DNA from: Lacinutrix mariniflava
Lineage (GTDB): Bacteria; Bacteroidota; Bacteroidia; Flavobacteriales; Flavobacteriaceae
Length of the DNA: 64,000 nucleotides
Reading direction: 5' to 3'
NCBI RefSeq assembly: GCF_001418015.1
Contig: NZ_LIQG01000026.1
Span: forward strand, 682,001-746,000
The notes under the pieces were generated by a model. The model made no database searches and was not told the origin of the DNA. It saw only the letters and a list, made by a program, of their open reading frames with translations. A program made the position numbers and the translations under genes. This document shows positions 1 to 8,387 of this stretch, piece after piece. Numbering within the stretch: position 1 is the stretch's first letter; each line of letters begins with the position of its first letter.

Positions 1-967
1 GTTCTTTTTTTGTAAATGGTTTTTGTGGCTTTAAGCCTAGAGTTTTAAATAGTTCCATATCTCCTTCAATTTCAGGATTAGGAGTTGTTAATAATTTATC
101 TCCAGCAAAGATGGAATTCGCTCCAGCAAAAAAGCACATGGCCTGTCCTTCTCTAGACATTTGTGTTCTACCTGCGCTTAAACGCACTTGTGTTTCTGGT
201 AGCACGATTCTAGTAGTAGCTACCATTCTAACCATATCCCAGATTTTAATTGGTTTTTGGCTTTCTAACGGAGTGCCTTCTACAGCTACTAATGCATTTA
301 TTGGTGTGGATTCTGGTTGTGGATTTAATGTAGACAATGCGACTAACATTCCTGCTCGGTCTTCGGTTTTTTCTCCCATACCAATAATTCCGCCAGAACA
401 AACGGTTACATTTGTTTTTCTAACGTTTTCTATCGTTTTTAAGCGGTCTTCAAAACCACGAGTTGAAATGACTTCTTTGTAGTATTCCTCAGAAGAATCT
501 AAATTATGATTGTAAGCATATAAACCTGATTCGGCTAGCCTTTTGGCTTGATTTTCGGTAACCATTCCTAAGGTGCAGCACACCTCCATATCTAGTTTGT
601 TAATAGTACGAACCATTTCTAAAACTTGATCAAATTCTGCTCCGTCTTTAACATTTCTCCAAGCAGCGCCCATGCATACTCGGGAGCTTCCTCCAGACTT
701 AGCGCGTAGAGCTTGGGCCTTAACTTGTTGTATAGTCATTAAGTCATTTCCTTCTACATCTGTATGATATCTTGCTGCTTGTGGGCAGTAGCCACAATCT
801 TCTGAACAACCTCCGGTTTTAATAGATATTAGAGTGCTAACTTGAACCGTATTTGGGTCGTGATGTAGACGGTGTACGGTTGCAGCTTCATAGAGCAATT
901 CCATCATTGGTTTGTTGTAAATATCTAGAATTTGCTCCGTTGTCCAGTTGTGTCTAATTTTGCTCAT
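1..967 (-). CDS. bioB: Biotin synthase, C-terminus cut by window edge
   Basis: Radical SAM enzyme that inserts sulfur into dethiobiotin, the last step of biotin synthesis in the cytoplasm. Translating the minus strand from the ATG at 967 gives a protein starting MSKIRHNWTTEQIL. It has the radical SAM cluster motif CSEDCGYCPQ (Cys54, Cys58, Cys61), followed by typical BioB stretches such as GGSSRVCMGAAWR, YNHNLDSSEEYY and CSGGIIGMGE. About 322 residues are visible and the reading frame is still open at position 1, so only the extreme C-terminus is missing. The rest of the biotin pathway is not in this window. A terminator hairpin separates it from the receptor gene upstream, so it probably has its own promoter. 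The assignment is secure. Confidence 0.96.
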   Translation of the reverse strand, partial: MSKIRHNWTTEQILDIYNKPMMELLYEAATVHRLHHDPNTVQVSTLISIKTGGCSEDCGYCPQAARYHTDVEGNDLMTIQQVKAQALRAKSGGSSRVCMGAAWRNVKDGAEFDQVLEMVRTINKLDMEVCCTLGMVTENQAKRLAESGLYAYNHNLDSSEEYYKEVISTRGFEDRLKTIENVRKTNVTVCSGGIIGMGEKTEDRAGMLVALSTLNPQPESTPINALVAVEGTPLESQKPIKIWDMVRMVATTRIVLPETQVRLSAGRTQMSREGQAMCFFAGANSIFAGDKLLTTPNPEIEGDMELFKTLGLKPQKPFTKKE

Positions 968-1012
968 AGGAAATAAAATAATTTTAAGGTTCCGTTTCTT
1001 TATGTAAAATAA

Positions 1013-1044
1013 TAAGCCCTATTGTTTTAAAACTATAGGGCTTA
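1013..1044 (-). terminator. Intrinsic terminator after the TonB receptor gene
   Basis: TAAGCCCTAT at 1013-1022 pairs with ATAGGGCTTA at 1035-1044 around an AT-rich loop. It follows the stop of the minus-strand receptor gene (1074), and a T-rich tract follows on the minus strand. It lies upstream of bioB and probably uncouples the two genes. Confidence 0.7.
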
Positions 1045-1073
1045 AAGTGGTTAGGTTAAGTTATGGTGCTCCT

Positions 1074-2894
1074 TTAGTTAAAGTTATAACGTAATCCAAA
1101 TAACACGTTACTTGGAGGCATAGGTGTAAACCCAGTTTCTATATAATCTGCATCAAAAATATTGCTTGCAGTAGCTGTTAATTCTACTTGTTTTAAACTT
1201 AATACTAAAGAGGCATCCCAAACATTATAGCTTTGTCCGGTAGTGCGCTCTGCATGTTTGTAAATAATATTTTGTCTTAAGTTTTTAAACAATTGAGTAC
1301 TTAGTCGTGTTGTAAAGTGATGTTTTAATGTGTTTAAAGAGTAGCGTGATAAGTTCTTATTTTGGTCTAGAATATCGTCTTCTAAAAACGTATAACCAAC
1401 AGCAAGTGTCTGATTAAAATCAATTATTTTAAAGTTATAAGAAGCATCAAACTCAAAACCTTTAGTATTTACTTCTGTAATATTTGTTGCAGTATAGATT
1501 TCTTCAGTAGTGTTTGGTCTTAAAAAATCTATTAAGTTTTTAGCGTCTCTATTAAAAAAGGCTAAAGATGTAGAGAATGTATTGGTGTTGTAATTAATAC
1601 CAAGTTCTTGAGCAAATGCTTCTTCAGGTTCTAAATCTGCATTTCCAGTAGTTCTAAAATCGTTGTAAAATAAGTCTGTATATGTTGGTATTCTGTATGT
1701 GTAGCCCATGTTTCCATAAACTTTTAAGTTGTTGTTAATTTTATATCCAACGTCTAATCCAGGAAAGGCTTGAAATTTAAAATCAGAAAAATAAGAAACA
1801 GCAATACCAGGAGTAATATCTAATTTGTTATCTAATAGTTTAAACTGATGTTCTAAAAAGACGTTAGTCATGAATCGGTTACGGTTTCCTAAGTTGTTAC
1901 TTCTTAAATATACTTTTGAAACATCCACACCAAAACCAGTAACTCCTGCTTCAGAAGTGTAAGATGCATTAACTTCGGCTCCAATTTTATCTGTAATATG
2001 TAGGTTTCTGAAAAAAGAAGGATCCTCTCGTTTTAATAAAAATAAATCTTCGTTACGTTTCCAGTAAATACGAGGTTTAATTTTAAATTTCTCTGTTTTA
2101 AAAGTGGTTGTAAAACCTATTAAACTGTTTTGAGTCTCTTCATATTCATTAAAATCAGGGTTGGTTGTGTAAAAGTTTTCAGCTCCAAACTTGCGATCGA
2201 AAAAAGTAGCAATCATTTCTATAGCTTGTGCTTTTTTATTGAATGTGCTTTTTACAAAATAGTTAGAGTTGTCATAATCCGAATTATTTCTATAACCTTC
2301 AGACGTTAACTTCCCAACATGCACTATATGCGATGAGTTTTCTAATTCTGTACCAACAGTAACTCCTGCGTTTAATTGCCCAAAAGATCCTGTTTCTAAG
2401 TTAAGAGAAACCGAATTCTCAAGATTTTTTTTAGTTACAATGTTTATGGCTCCTGTAAATGCATTTTGTCCAAAAACTCTAGCTGCAGGACCTTTAATAA
2501 TTTCTATACGTTGTATTACTTCAATTGGTAATGCGGCATTCATGGTGTGGTGACCAGTTTGTGCATCGTCCATTTTAATACCATCAATAAGTAAAAGTGT
2601 TTGGTCAAAACCACCACCTCTAATATATAAGTCGGCTTGACTACCAGCTGTACCACGACGTCTAATATCTACACCTGCAACTTGTTGTAATAAATCGGCA
2701 ACGTTTGTAGCTGCGCTGGTTTTTATGTCTGAAGCCGAAATAACCGTTATCGTTCTAGAGTTTTCTTTAAAAGGTAAGTCTATTCTGGTAGATGAGATAA
2801 TTACAGAATCTAATTGTTGATTTTTGTCTAATTCTTGAGCTTGTGCTGTTATAGTAAATGCTACAAGCAAAATTGATAAAAAGGATAATTTCAT
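1074..2894 (-). CDS. TonB-dependent outer membrane receptor (BtuB/FepA-like size)
   Basis: Outer membrane gated channel for a cofactor, siderophore or similar scarce solute, driven by TonB. It is 606 residues long with a cleavable signal peptide (MKLSFLSILLVAFTITAQAQ). The plug domain covers roughly residues 45-155 (TITVISASDI, LYIRGGGFDQTLLLIDG, RIEIIKGPAARVFG), and the barrel ends in an aromatic-containing strand (VLFGLRYNFN). It lacks the N-terminal carboxypeptidase-like domain of SusC-type receptors, so it belongs to the smaller vitamin or metal-chelate class. It lies between bioB and a divergent MocR regulator. That context suggests a vitamin-related substrate, possibly biotin, but this is inference; no residue seen here identifies the ligand. 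Confidence 0.9.
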   Translation of the reverse strand: MKLSFLSILLVAFTITAQAQELDKNQQLDSVIISSTRIDLPFKENSRTITVISASDIKTSAATNVADLLQQVAGVDIRRRGTAGSQADLYIRGGGFDQTLLLIDGIKMDDAQTGHHTMNAALPIEVIQRIEIIKGPAARVFGQNAFTGAINIVTKKNLENSVSLNLETGSFGQLNAGVTVGTELENSSHIVHVGKLTSEGYRNNSDYDNSNYFVKSTFNKKAQAIEMIATFFDRKFGAENFYTTNPDFNEYEETQNSLIGFTTTFKTEKFKIKPRIYWKRNEDLFLLKREDPSFFRNLHITDKIGAEVNASYTSEAGVTGFGVDVSKVYLRSNNLGNRNRFMTNVFLEHQFKLLDNKLDITPGIAVSYFSDFKFQAFPGLDVGYKINNNLKVYGNMGYTYRIPTYTDLFYNDFRTTGNADLEPEEAFAQELGINYNTNTFSTSLAFFNRDAKNLIDFLRPNTTEEIYTATNITEVNTKGFEFDASYNFKIIDFNQTLAVGYTFLEDDILDQNKNLSRYSLNTLKHHFTTRLSTQLFKNLRQNIIYKHAERTTGQSYNVWDASLVLSLKQVELTATASNIFDADYIETGFTPMPPSNVLFGLRYNFN

Positions 2895-2952
2895 AATAAA
2901 ATATATAGGTGTTTTTTAACGCGGCAAAATTCGTAACTTTCCGGATCATTAA

Positions 2953-2983
2953 AGTAGTCCAGTTTTAAAACAATGAGTAGTCC
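2953..2983. promoter_or_regulatory. Direct repeat, candidate MocR operator
   Basis: AGTAGTCC occurs at 2953-2960 and again at 2976-2983, 23 bp apart start to start; similarity extends to AGTAGTCCnGTT. The repeats lie just before and across the start codon (2973) of the MocR-type gene and about 60-90 bp from the start of the divergent receptor gene. MocR-family regulators are known to bind direct repeats, so this is a plausible site for autoregulation and control of the receptor. Confidence 0.45.
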
Positions 2984-4463
2984 GGTTAATGACATATTAA
3001 AATCTTTAATTAATTTCGAAAAATCTCCGAATACTGCAATCTATATTCAAATAGCTCAAGAAATTATTAATGCCATACAGCGTGGCTATTTACGAGAAGG
3101 AACTGCGTTACCAGGAACAAGGAAATTTAGTGCGTTATTGTCTATTAATAGAAATACCGCAGTCGCAGTTTACGATGAACTAGCCTCTCAAGGTTGGGTA
3201 GATATTGTTGCTAATAAAGGAACATTTGTTTTAATGCCAGAAAGAAAAACTGCTGCAATAAAAGCTGTGGTTCAAGGCTTAGAAAAAATAAAATCCTATC
3301 CAGAAATAGCAGGATTTCCGTTTCAATCGTCTTTTAATTTAGCATCTACCGAAGAGTTTTCAATACGTAAATATGTAATTAACGATGGGAAACCCGATTT
3401 AAGATTGCATCCTACGCATCAGTTTTCTAAGTGGTATAGCGCGTCTATGAAACGTGCTTCGTTAGTTTCGAAGTGGAATCAAGCACAAGCGGAATCTAAT
3501 ACTACTTTTAGTAAACAGTTATGTAATTATTTAAATGCTACGAGAGGATTTCATATAAAACCAAGCAACATTGTAAGTACACGAAGTACTGAAATGAGCT
3601 TATATATTGTCTCTCAACTTTTAATACAAGAAAACGATGTTGTGCTTGTTGGTAATTTAAGTCATTATAAATCCAATATGATTTTTCAGCAAGCTGGAGC
3701 CAACATTATAACGATTCCTGTAGATGCGCATGGTATTGATGTGGATTTTATTGAAAAAAACTTTACAAAAAATAGTATTCGTTGTGTGTATGTTTGTGCA
3801 CATAGGCAATATCCAACCACGGTAACGCTTACTGCGGAAAGACGTTTAAAATTATTACAACTAGCAAAGGCATATAAATTTGCTATTATAGAGGATGATT
3901 TTGATTACGATTTTCAGTTTAGTGGCTCTGCAATGGTGCCTATGGCAAGTGCCGATGGACAAGGTGTAGTTATTTATTTAGGACGATTAGGACAATCGTT
4001 TTTTCCAAGTTTTCAAATAGGATTTGTAGTCGCTCCAGAAAACATTATTAATGAAGCCAAAAACTATTTGCAAATACTAGATAAACAAGGAGACTTAATA
4101 CAAAAACAGATACTAACCGAACTTATTAGTGAGGGAGAAATACACCGGTTGATTAAAAAGAACATTACTATTTATAAGCAAAGGCGCGATTATTTGTGTG
4201 CTTGTTTAAGTGTTTATTTTAAAGATTATGCCACTTGGCAAGTGCCAACAGGAGGTTTGGCAGTTTGGTTAAATTTTGAATCTAGAATACCGCTTATTAA
4301 ATTGGCTGAAAAGGCTAAAGCACACGATTTGTTTTTGCCTAAAACCATATTGTATCAAAATAAGAACTTGTGTGCTATTAGATTAGGATTTGGACATTTA
4401 AATGAAGATGAAATTGAAAGCGTTATTAAAATTTTAAAAGTTTCTTTTAATGAGGTAGTGTAG
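2973..4463 (+). CDS. MocR/PdxR-family regulator (GntR HTH + aminotransferase-like domain) lacking the PLP lysine
   Basis: Chimeric transcription regulator of 496 residues. A GntR winged helix spans about residues 15-85 (IQIAQEIINAIQRGYLREG, LPGTRKFSALL, NRNTAVAVYDEL). A fold-type I aminotransferase-like domain follows from about residue 130 to the end. The aspartate motif IIEDDFDYDF is present. At the position of the family motif T-F-S-K-x-L-F-P, however, the sequence is GRLGQSFFPSFQIGF: the Schiff-base lysine is Gln341 (codon CAA at 3993), and the arginine of the usual LRLGY motif is Gln348. The protein therefore probably cannot form an internal aldimine and may sense a ligand without PLP chemistry. 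It is divergent from the TonB receptor with a 78-bp spacer, so that gene is its likely target. Confidence 0.88.
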   Translation: MSSPVNDILKSLINFEKSPNTAIYIQIAQEIINAIQRGYLREGTALPGTRKFSALLSINRNTAVAVYDELASQGWVDIVANKGTFVLMPERKTAAIKAVVQGLEKIKSYPEIAGFPFQSSFNLASTEEFSIRKYVINDGKPDLRLHPTHQFSKWYSASMKRASLVSKWNQAQAESNTTFSKQLCNYLNATRGFHIKPSNIVSTRSTEMSLYIVSQLLIQENDVVLVGNLSHYKSNMIFQQAGANIITIPVDAHGIDVDFIEKNFTKNSIRCVYVCAHRQYPTTVTLTAERRLKLLQLAKAYKFAIIEDDFDYDFQFSGSAMVPMASADGQGVVIYLGRLGQSFFPSFQIGFVVAPENIINEAKNYLQILDKQGDLIQKQILTELISEGEIHRLIKKNITIYKQRRDYLCACLSVYFKDYATWQVPTGGLAVWLNFESRIPLIKLAEKAKAHDLFLPKTILYQNKNLCAIRLGFGHLNEDEIESVIKILKVSFNEVV

Positions 4464-4538
4464 TAGGTTTGTTATTTAGTGTGAAAATAAATCAGTTAAT
4501 AAGATTTCCTTTTACTCATTTATTAAATGGAAAAGAAT

Positions 4539-4546
4539 TATGTTTG
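4539..4546 (+). promoter_or_regulatory. -7 promoter element for the small lipoprotein gene
   Basis: TATGTTTG matches the Bacteroidota -7 consensus TAnnTTTG and lies 32 nt upstream of the start at 4579. No clear -33 TTG is seen at the usual distance. Confidence 0.45.
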
Positions 4547-4578
4547 ATTATCAATATTAACAAATCAAAATTTTTAAG

Positions 4579-4875
4579 ATGAAAAAAGTATTAGGATTAA
4601 TGGCTGTTGCAGTTATGATGTCAAGTTGTGGAGTTGCAGGTTTAGTTTCAACACCTTCAGAGTATGTATCTGCAGGGAAAGAAGTGAAAGTTGTAAAAAA
4701 ATCAACTAACATTTTTGGTTTTACACCAATGGATACTCAGCAAGAGGCAAAAACTGCTATGGCAGAATTAAACGGTAAATGTACTAATGGTGTAACAAAT
4801 ATTACTACTACAGTATCTGCAACTGCTTTTATTGTAGGATTTGAAAAATTAGAAATGTCAGGAAACTGTAAATAA
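4579..4875 (+). CDS. Small lipoprotein of unknown function
   Basis: Predicted protein of 98 residues with a lipoprotein signal peptide ending in the lipobox VMMSSC (lipid-modified Cys17). The mature part has the central phrase NIFGFTPMDTQQEA and a second conserved-looking segment, CTNGVTNITTTVSATAF. The layout recalls small Bacteroidota lipoproteins annotated as TRL-like or DUF4156-like, but I cannot assign a family with confidence. It has its own promoter-like element upstream and a strong terminator directly downstream, so it is most likely monocistronic and possibly well expressed. It probably sits in a membrane facing the periplasm. Confidence 0.75.
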   Translation: MKKVLGLMAVAVMMSSCGVAGLVSTPSEYVSAGKEVKVVKKSTNIFGFTPMDTQQEAKTAMAELNGKCTNGVTNITTTVSATAFIVGFEKLEMSGNCK

Positions 4876-4897
4876 GTTTACCCTATTTCAAATAAAA

Positions 4898-4927
4898 ATG
4901 CTTCGATGAAAATCGAAGCATTTTTTT
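4898..4927 (+). terminator. Intrinsic terminator
   Basis: ATGCTTCGAT (4898-4907), GAAA tetraloop, ATCGAAGCAT (4912-4921), then a T run to 4927. This is a perfect 10-bp stem 23 nt after the stop codon of the lipoprotein gene. Confidence 0.9.
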
Positions 4928-5016
4928 ATTAAGTTAATTAGTATAATTTGTGAAAATATTTATTATTTAAAAGGTGCGTTATATCAGTTTTGACGAAGCT
5001 TTTTCAGTCTTTAAAG

Positions 5017-5985
5017 TTATTTAGTTTCAGTAATTGTTTTAGACTCTTTATTTGTTTTGTTTAAAGTGTATTCTACATAAACCATAATAATATTAAAACC
5101 TATAAAAGGAAAAGGTAGTAAGTTGATATTTCTTTCATCTATATCTAAAAGATGAAGCGAAATTAGTGTTAAAGGAACCAAAGGCACTAGTACGAATAGA
5201 GAAGAAGTAAGAATTGTAAATAATTTAATGACTCTAAATATATTACTGAGTAAAAATTGTTTTGCATTTCTAATCATTTGAATGATACTATTAAACACAA
5301 AAAATAATAGAGTGATATCAATACCTTTAGATATTAAATTATCTTGAAATAGGTTAGGAAAGATTAACCACTCCTTATAAATAAAAAATAGGACAACAAT
5401 AATACAAGCTAAAATTCTGAAGGTGTATATTTTTCTGTCATTTGAAAGAAAGTTATCTAACTTTTTATATCGTTTTCTAATGGCGTCTTTTACACGTAGA
5501 GGAATTTTTAAATAAGGATTAAAAAAACCAATAATAGCGAATAAAAAGGCAATTGTTATTTGAAAAGAAACATCGTCATAAAAACGGTTGTACAACGAAT
5601 CGTTGTATTTTTCCATTCCTAATTCTGAAAAAAGGATATTTAATAAAGCCAGTAGTATTAAGAAAAGATGATAATACATTGGATTTAAATAGAATTGCTG
5701 ATTAGGAGCAATAATATTATCATGATTAGAACTCATAAAAGTATCTAAAAACGTGTCCGCCTTTTTTATAAAACTTATTCTTGAGCGTAAAATATAAATT
5801 CCTACAAGTGCAAAAGCTATTGGAAACCCAAGAAAGAAAGTAAAAAGAATAATTTCTGGATTTTGAAAAATAACAGCAAAAATTGCAGCAATAGCAAATA
5901 CACTTAATATAGTAAGAACTATTTTTTGAGTTGGATTCAACCTTTTTCTATACTTTTTTTGTTGTCTGCCTTTTTTTTTCTTCAT
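5017..5985 (-). CDS. Polytopic membrane protein of unknown function
   Basis: Not recognised. It is 322 residues with a very basic N-terminus (MKKKKGRQQKKYRKRL), then about eight hydrophobic segments spread from residue 22 to about 312 (for example VLTILSVFAIAAIFAVIF and LLFFVFNSIIQMI). Charged loops include ERNINLLPF near the C-terminus. There are no obvious catalytic or metal-binding motifs. The basic leader suggests a cytoplasmic N-terminus. It lies downstream of the flotillin operon on the same strand but is separated from the terminator-free lipoprotein side by its own spacer, so co-transcription is uncertain. Confidence 0.65.
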   Translation of the reverse strand: MKKKKGRQQKKYRKRLNPTQKIVLTILSVFAIAAIFAVIFQNPEIILFTFFLGFPIAFALVGIYILRSRISFIKKADTFLDTFMSSNHDNIIAPNQQFYLNPMYYHLFLILLALLNILFSELGMEKYNDSLYNRFYDDVSFQITIAFLFAIIGFFNPYLKIPLRVKDAIRKRYKKLDNFLSNDRKIYTFRILACIIVVLFFIYKEWLIFPNLFQDNLISKGIDITLLFFVFNSIIQMIRNAKQFLLSNIFRVIKLFTILTSSLFVLVPLVPLTLISLHLLDIDERNINLLPFPFIGFNIIMVYVEYTLNKTNKESKTITETK

Positions 5986-6028
5986 TTTTTAACTTGAAGT
6001 ATTTACTTTAAATGTATTGTATAGAAAA

Positions 6029-6118
6029 AGAGGCTTTTTAAAAATAGTATTTAGAGTAAAGTGAAGTGTTTTAACAGGTGCTTCATTTTATTCAGAATAA
6101 CATTTTTAAATAGCCTCT
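6029..6118. repeat. Two-tier inverted repeat downstream of the flotillin gene
   Basis: AGAGGCTTTTTAAAAA (6029-6044) pairs with TTTTTAAATAGCCTCT (6103-6118) at 15 of 16 positions. Inside lies a second inverted repeat, TAAAGTGAAG (6057-6066) with CTTCATTTTA (6081-6090), 9 of 10. It could fold as one long stem-loop between the flotillin stop (6134) and the next gene start (5985). It may act as a terminator or be a small dispersed element. Confidence 0.55.
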
Positions 6119-6133
6119 AAAATTTAATATTGA

Positions 6134-7552
6134 TTATGCTTTCGAATTATTGTCTTCTATAATTTCCGCTTCAGCATCACTTTTTACATCTTTACCTTTT
6201 AAATATTCTGGCAATTCCATTCCTGCCATATTAAACATTTCTTGTAAAGGTGGTACCGATTTATATAATCCAGAAAGGAAATTCGCAGTAGACGATTTTC
6301 CGTCTTTTCCACCACCATTTTCCCAAACAGTAACTTTGTCAATTTTAATATTTTTGATTGCATCAGATTGCATTTTTACTAACTCAGGTAACTTATCTGC
6401 AATTAATAATAATACAGCGTCTTTAGAGTTATTACCGGCAGCTTTTACAATTTGTTCCATACCAGCGGCTTGCTTGGTTAAGATTTCAAACTGACCTTGT
6501 GCTTCGGCTTGTGCTTTAAATAGTATTGCATCTGCTTCACCTTTTGCACGTCTTCTTATTTGTTCAGCTTCAGCTTCAGCATCAATTTCTACTTTTCTTT
6601 TATCAATTTCTGCTGGTACAATAATATCTGCTTCTTGAGAAGAACGCTCTCTGTCTGCTCTCGCTGTTTCTGCTTCCTTTTCTGCAGCATAAGACTCTTG
6701 TAAAGCTTTTGCTGTTTGTACTTTTTCTGATGCTATTGCTACACGTTCTGCTTCAGCTTCACGTTGACGACGTAAAGAATCGGAATTTGCAACTGCAATT
6801 TTTGCTGTATTTTCTCCTTCTACTGCTTGTGCATTTGCTGCAGCAACTTGGGTTCTTTCATCTTGTACAGCATTTGCTTCACCAATAGATCCATCTCTAG
6901 TTTTCTCGGCAACCGATTTACGTGCTGCGTTTATTGCGTGAGCTGCAGCTTCCTTACCTAAAGCTTCTATATATCCAGACTCATCTACAATATCTGTAAT
7001 GTTTACGTTAATTAGTTTTAAACCTACTTTTTTAAGTTCAGATTCTACACTTTGAGAAATGTTGGTTAAAAACTTATCGCGATCGTTGTTAATTTCTTCA
7101 ATATCCATAGAAGCTACAACTAAACGTAACTGACCAAAAATAATTTCTTGAGCTAGTTCTTGAATGTCGTTTTGGTTAAGACCTAAAAGTCTTTCGGCAG
7201 CATTTTGCATAATACCAGGTTCTGTAGAGACACCAATAGTAAAACGCGATGGTACATTAACACGAATGTTTTGTTTAGATAAAGCATTTACTAAATTAAC
7301 TTCAATAGAAATTGGTGTTAAATCTAAAAATTGGTAATCTTGAATTACAGGATAAATAAAGGCTGCTCCACCATGGATACATTTGGCAGATTGTCCGCCA
7401 CCTACTTTACCATAAACAACTAGAATTCTGTCTGAAGGACAACGCTTATAGCGTTTAACAAGTACTATTAGAAATACAAAAACAAATAGTATTGCAAAAA
7501 TAATTGCGATTGGGAAGCCTAAATTAAAAGCATCTTGAATGGTTAGCATCAT
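6134..7552 (-). CDS. Flotillin-family SPFH protein
   Basis: Membrane-associated scaffold of the flotillin/YuaG (FloT) type, thought to organise membrane microdomains. It is 472 residues. A single N-terminal membrane segment covers about residues 12-32 (LGFPIAIIFAILFVFVFLIV). The SPFH domain follows to about residue 200 (RCPSDRILVVYGKVGGGQSAK, then VNVPSRFTIGVSTEPG). A long Ala/Glu-rich coiled coil typical of flotillins covers about residues 205-350. It lies 14 bp after an NfeD-like gene, matching the common YuaF-YuaG pairing. The start may be either of two adjacent Met codons. Function in this organism is inferred from family. Confidence 0.93.
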   Translation of the reverse strand: MMLTIQDAFNLGFPIAIIFAILFVFVFLIVLVKRYKRCPSDRILVVYGKVGGGQSAKCIHGGAAFIYPVIQDYQFLDLTPISIEVNLVNALSKQNIRVNVPSRFTIGVSTEPGIMQNAAERLLGLNQNDIQELAQEIIFGQLRLVVASMDIEEINNDRDKFLTNISQSVESELKKVGLKLINVNITDIVDESGYIEALGKEAAAHAINAARKSVAEKTRDGSIGEANAVQDERTQVAAANAQAVEGENTAKIAVANSDSLRRQREAEAERVAIASEKVQTAKALQESYAAEKEAETARADRERSSQEADIIVPAEIDKRKVEIDAEAEAEQIRRRAKGEADAILFKAQAEAQGQFEILTKQAAGMEQIVKAAGNNSKDAVLLLIADKLPELVKMQSDAIKNIKIDKVTVWENGGGKDGKSSTANFLSGLYKSVPPLQEMFNMAGMELPEYLKGKDVKSDAEAEIIEDNNSKA

Positions 7553-7566
7553 AAGTTTTGTGGTTT

Positions 7567-8139
7567 TTAGTTCAATTTTTCAATTATTAATATTCCGTTA
7601 TCGGTAATGTCTTTTACTTTAATTACTGTGCCAGATTTTAAATCGGTTTCGCTGTCTGTTAAGGCTTCTAATTCTCTTAGTGCACCTTGAATTTTAACGT
7701 GTGCTTTTCCTATTGTAGAGCGTTTTGCTCCAACGGTTAAATACACTTCGCCAACTTCATTTATGGCATTTTTAAATTTCATGGTTCCGCTATCGCTAAG
7801 TTTGTTCATGTAAAAAAACATGGCAGCCATTATAGTCATCATAATTAATCCACAAATTAAAGAGATAATTATTGTTAATGGTTTAGAGAATCCTGCATCT
7901 ATACATGCAATACCACTCCAGCCAAACAGCGTAAAAAAGCCTACTAAATTTCTAAAGGTTATAAATTGAAAACCGATTCCAGTATCTCCTTCAATATCTG
8001 AGTCTACATCTCCAAAATCGTCTGCATCACCACCAATAAAAGTAGAAATTGTGGTAAAAATGAAAATAACTGAACCTAATAATGCAATACTCCAATATAT
8101 TTTTGGAAAAAATTCTAGGCTAAAGAACCAATCTGTCAT
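7567..8139 (-). CDS. NfeD-like membrane protein with OB-fold tail (flotillin partner)
   Basis: Membrane protein of 190 residues with hydrophobic segments near residues 12-33, 60-80 and 85-112. The C-terminal soluble domain of about 70 residues (VGEVYLTVGAKRSTIGKAHV, then GTVIKVKDITDNGILIIEKL) has the pattern of the NfeD/YuaF OB fold. Upstream partner of the flotillin gene in the same operon (14-bp gap). NfeD proteins interact with SPFH proteins in membrane microdomains. An acidic loop (GGDADDFGDVDSDIEGD) follows the first membrane segment. The role is by analogy with YuaF/YuaG. Confidence 0.85.
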   Translation of the reverse strand: MTDWFFSLEFFPKIYWSIALLGSVIFIFTTISTFIGGDADDFGDVDSDIEGDTGIGFQFITFRNLVGFFTLFGWSGIACIDAGFSKPLTIIISLICGLIMMTIMAAMFFYMNKLSDSGTMKFKNAINEVGEVYLTVGAKRSTIGKAHVKIQGALRELEALTDSETDLKSGTVIKVKDITDNGILIIEKLN

Positions 8140-8303
8140 GATAATGCGTTGTTAGTTAGAAAAATGAAATATACTACTTTTTGAAAGTAATGAGAGCTAT
8201 TCTGCTTTCTATTTATATGTAGTGAATGTAGGTGTTTTGTTACAAAATTTTTTTTATAACTTTTGTAATTGTTAGTTTTATAGTTCTTTTTGTTTTTCTT
8301 GTA

Positions 8304-8348
8304 ACTAATTCTGAAAAAGGAATACTTATATTGAAGATTAGAATTAGT
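8304..8348. repeat. Inverted repeat in the divergent promoter region
   Basis: ACTAATTCT (8304-8312) and AGAATTAGT (8340-8348) are a perfect 9-bp inverted repeat with a 27-nt spacer, 39 bp before the start of the Coa1-like gene. It could be a regulator site or a 5' UTR stem. Nothing else is recognised in the 248-bp gap between 8139 and 8388. Confidence 0.35.
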
Positions 8349-8387
8349 AAGAATAAAAAAGGAAACAATTTTTAAATAAAATTAATA

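Noticed and set aside
111-482. Plus-strand open frame opposite bioB
   Set aside because: It lies entirely within the antisense of the strong bioB coding sequence and encodes nothing recognisable.
2973-4463. Calling this gene a true aminotransferase
   Set aside because: It has an N-terminal GntR helix-turn-helix and lacks the catalytic lysine, so it is a regulator.
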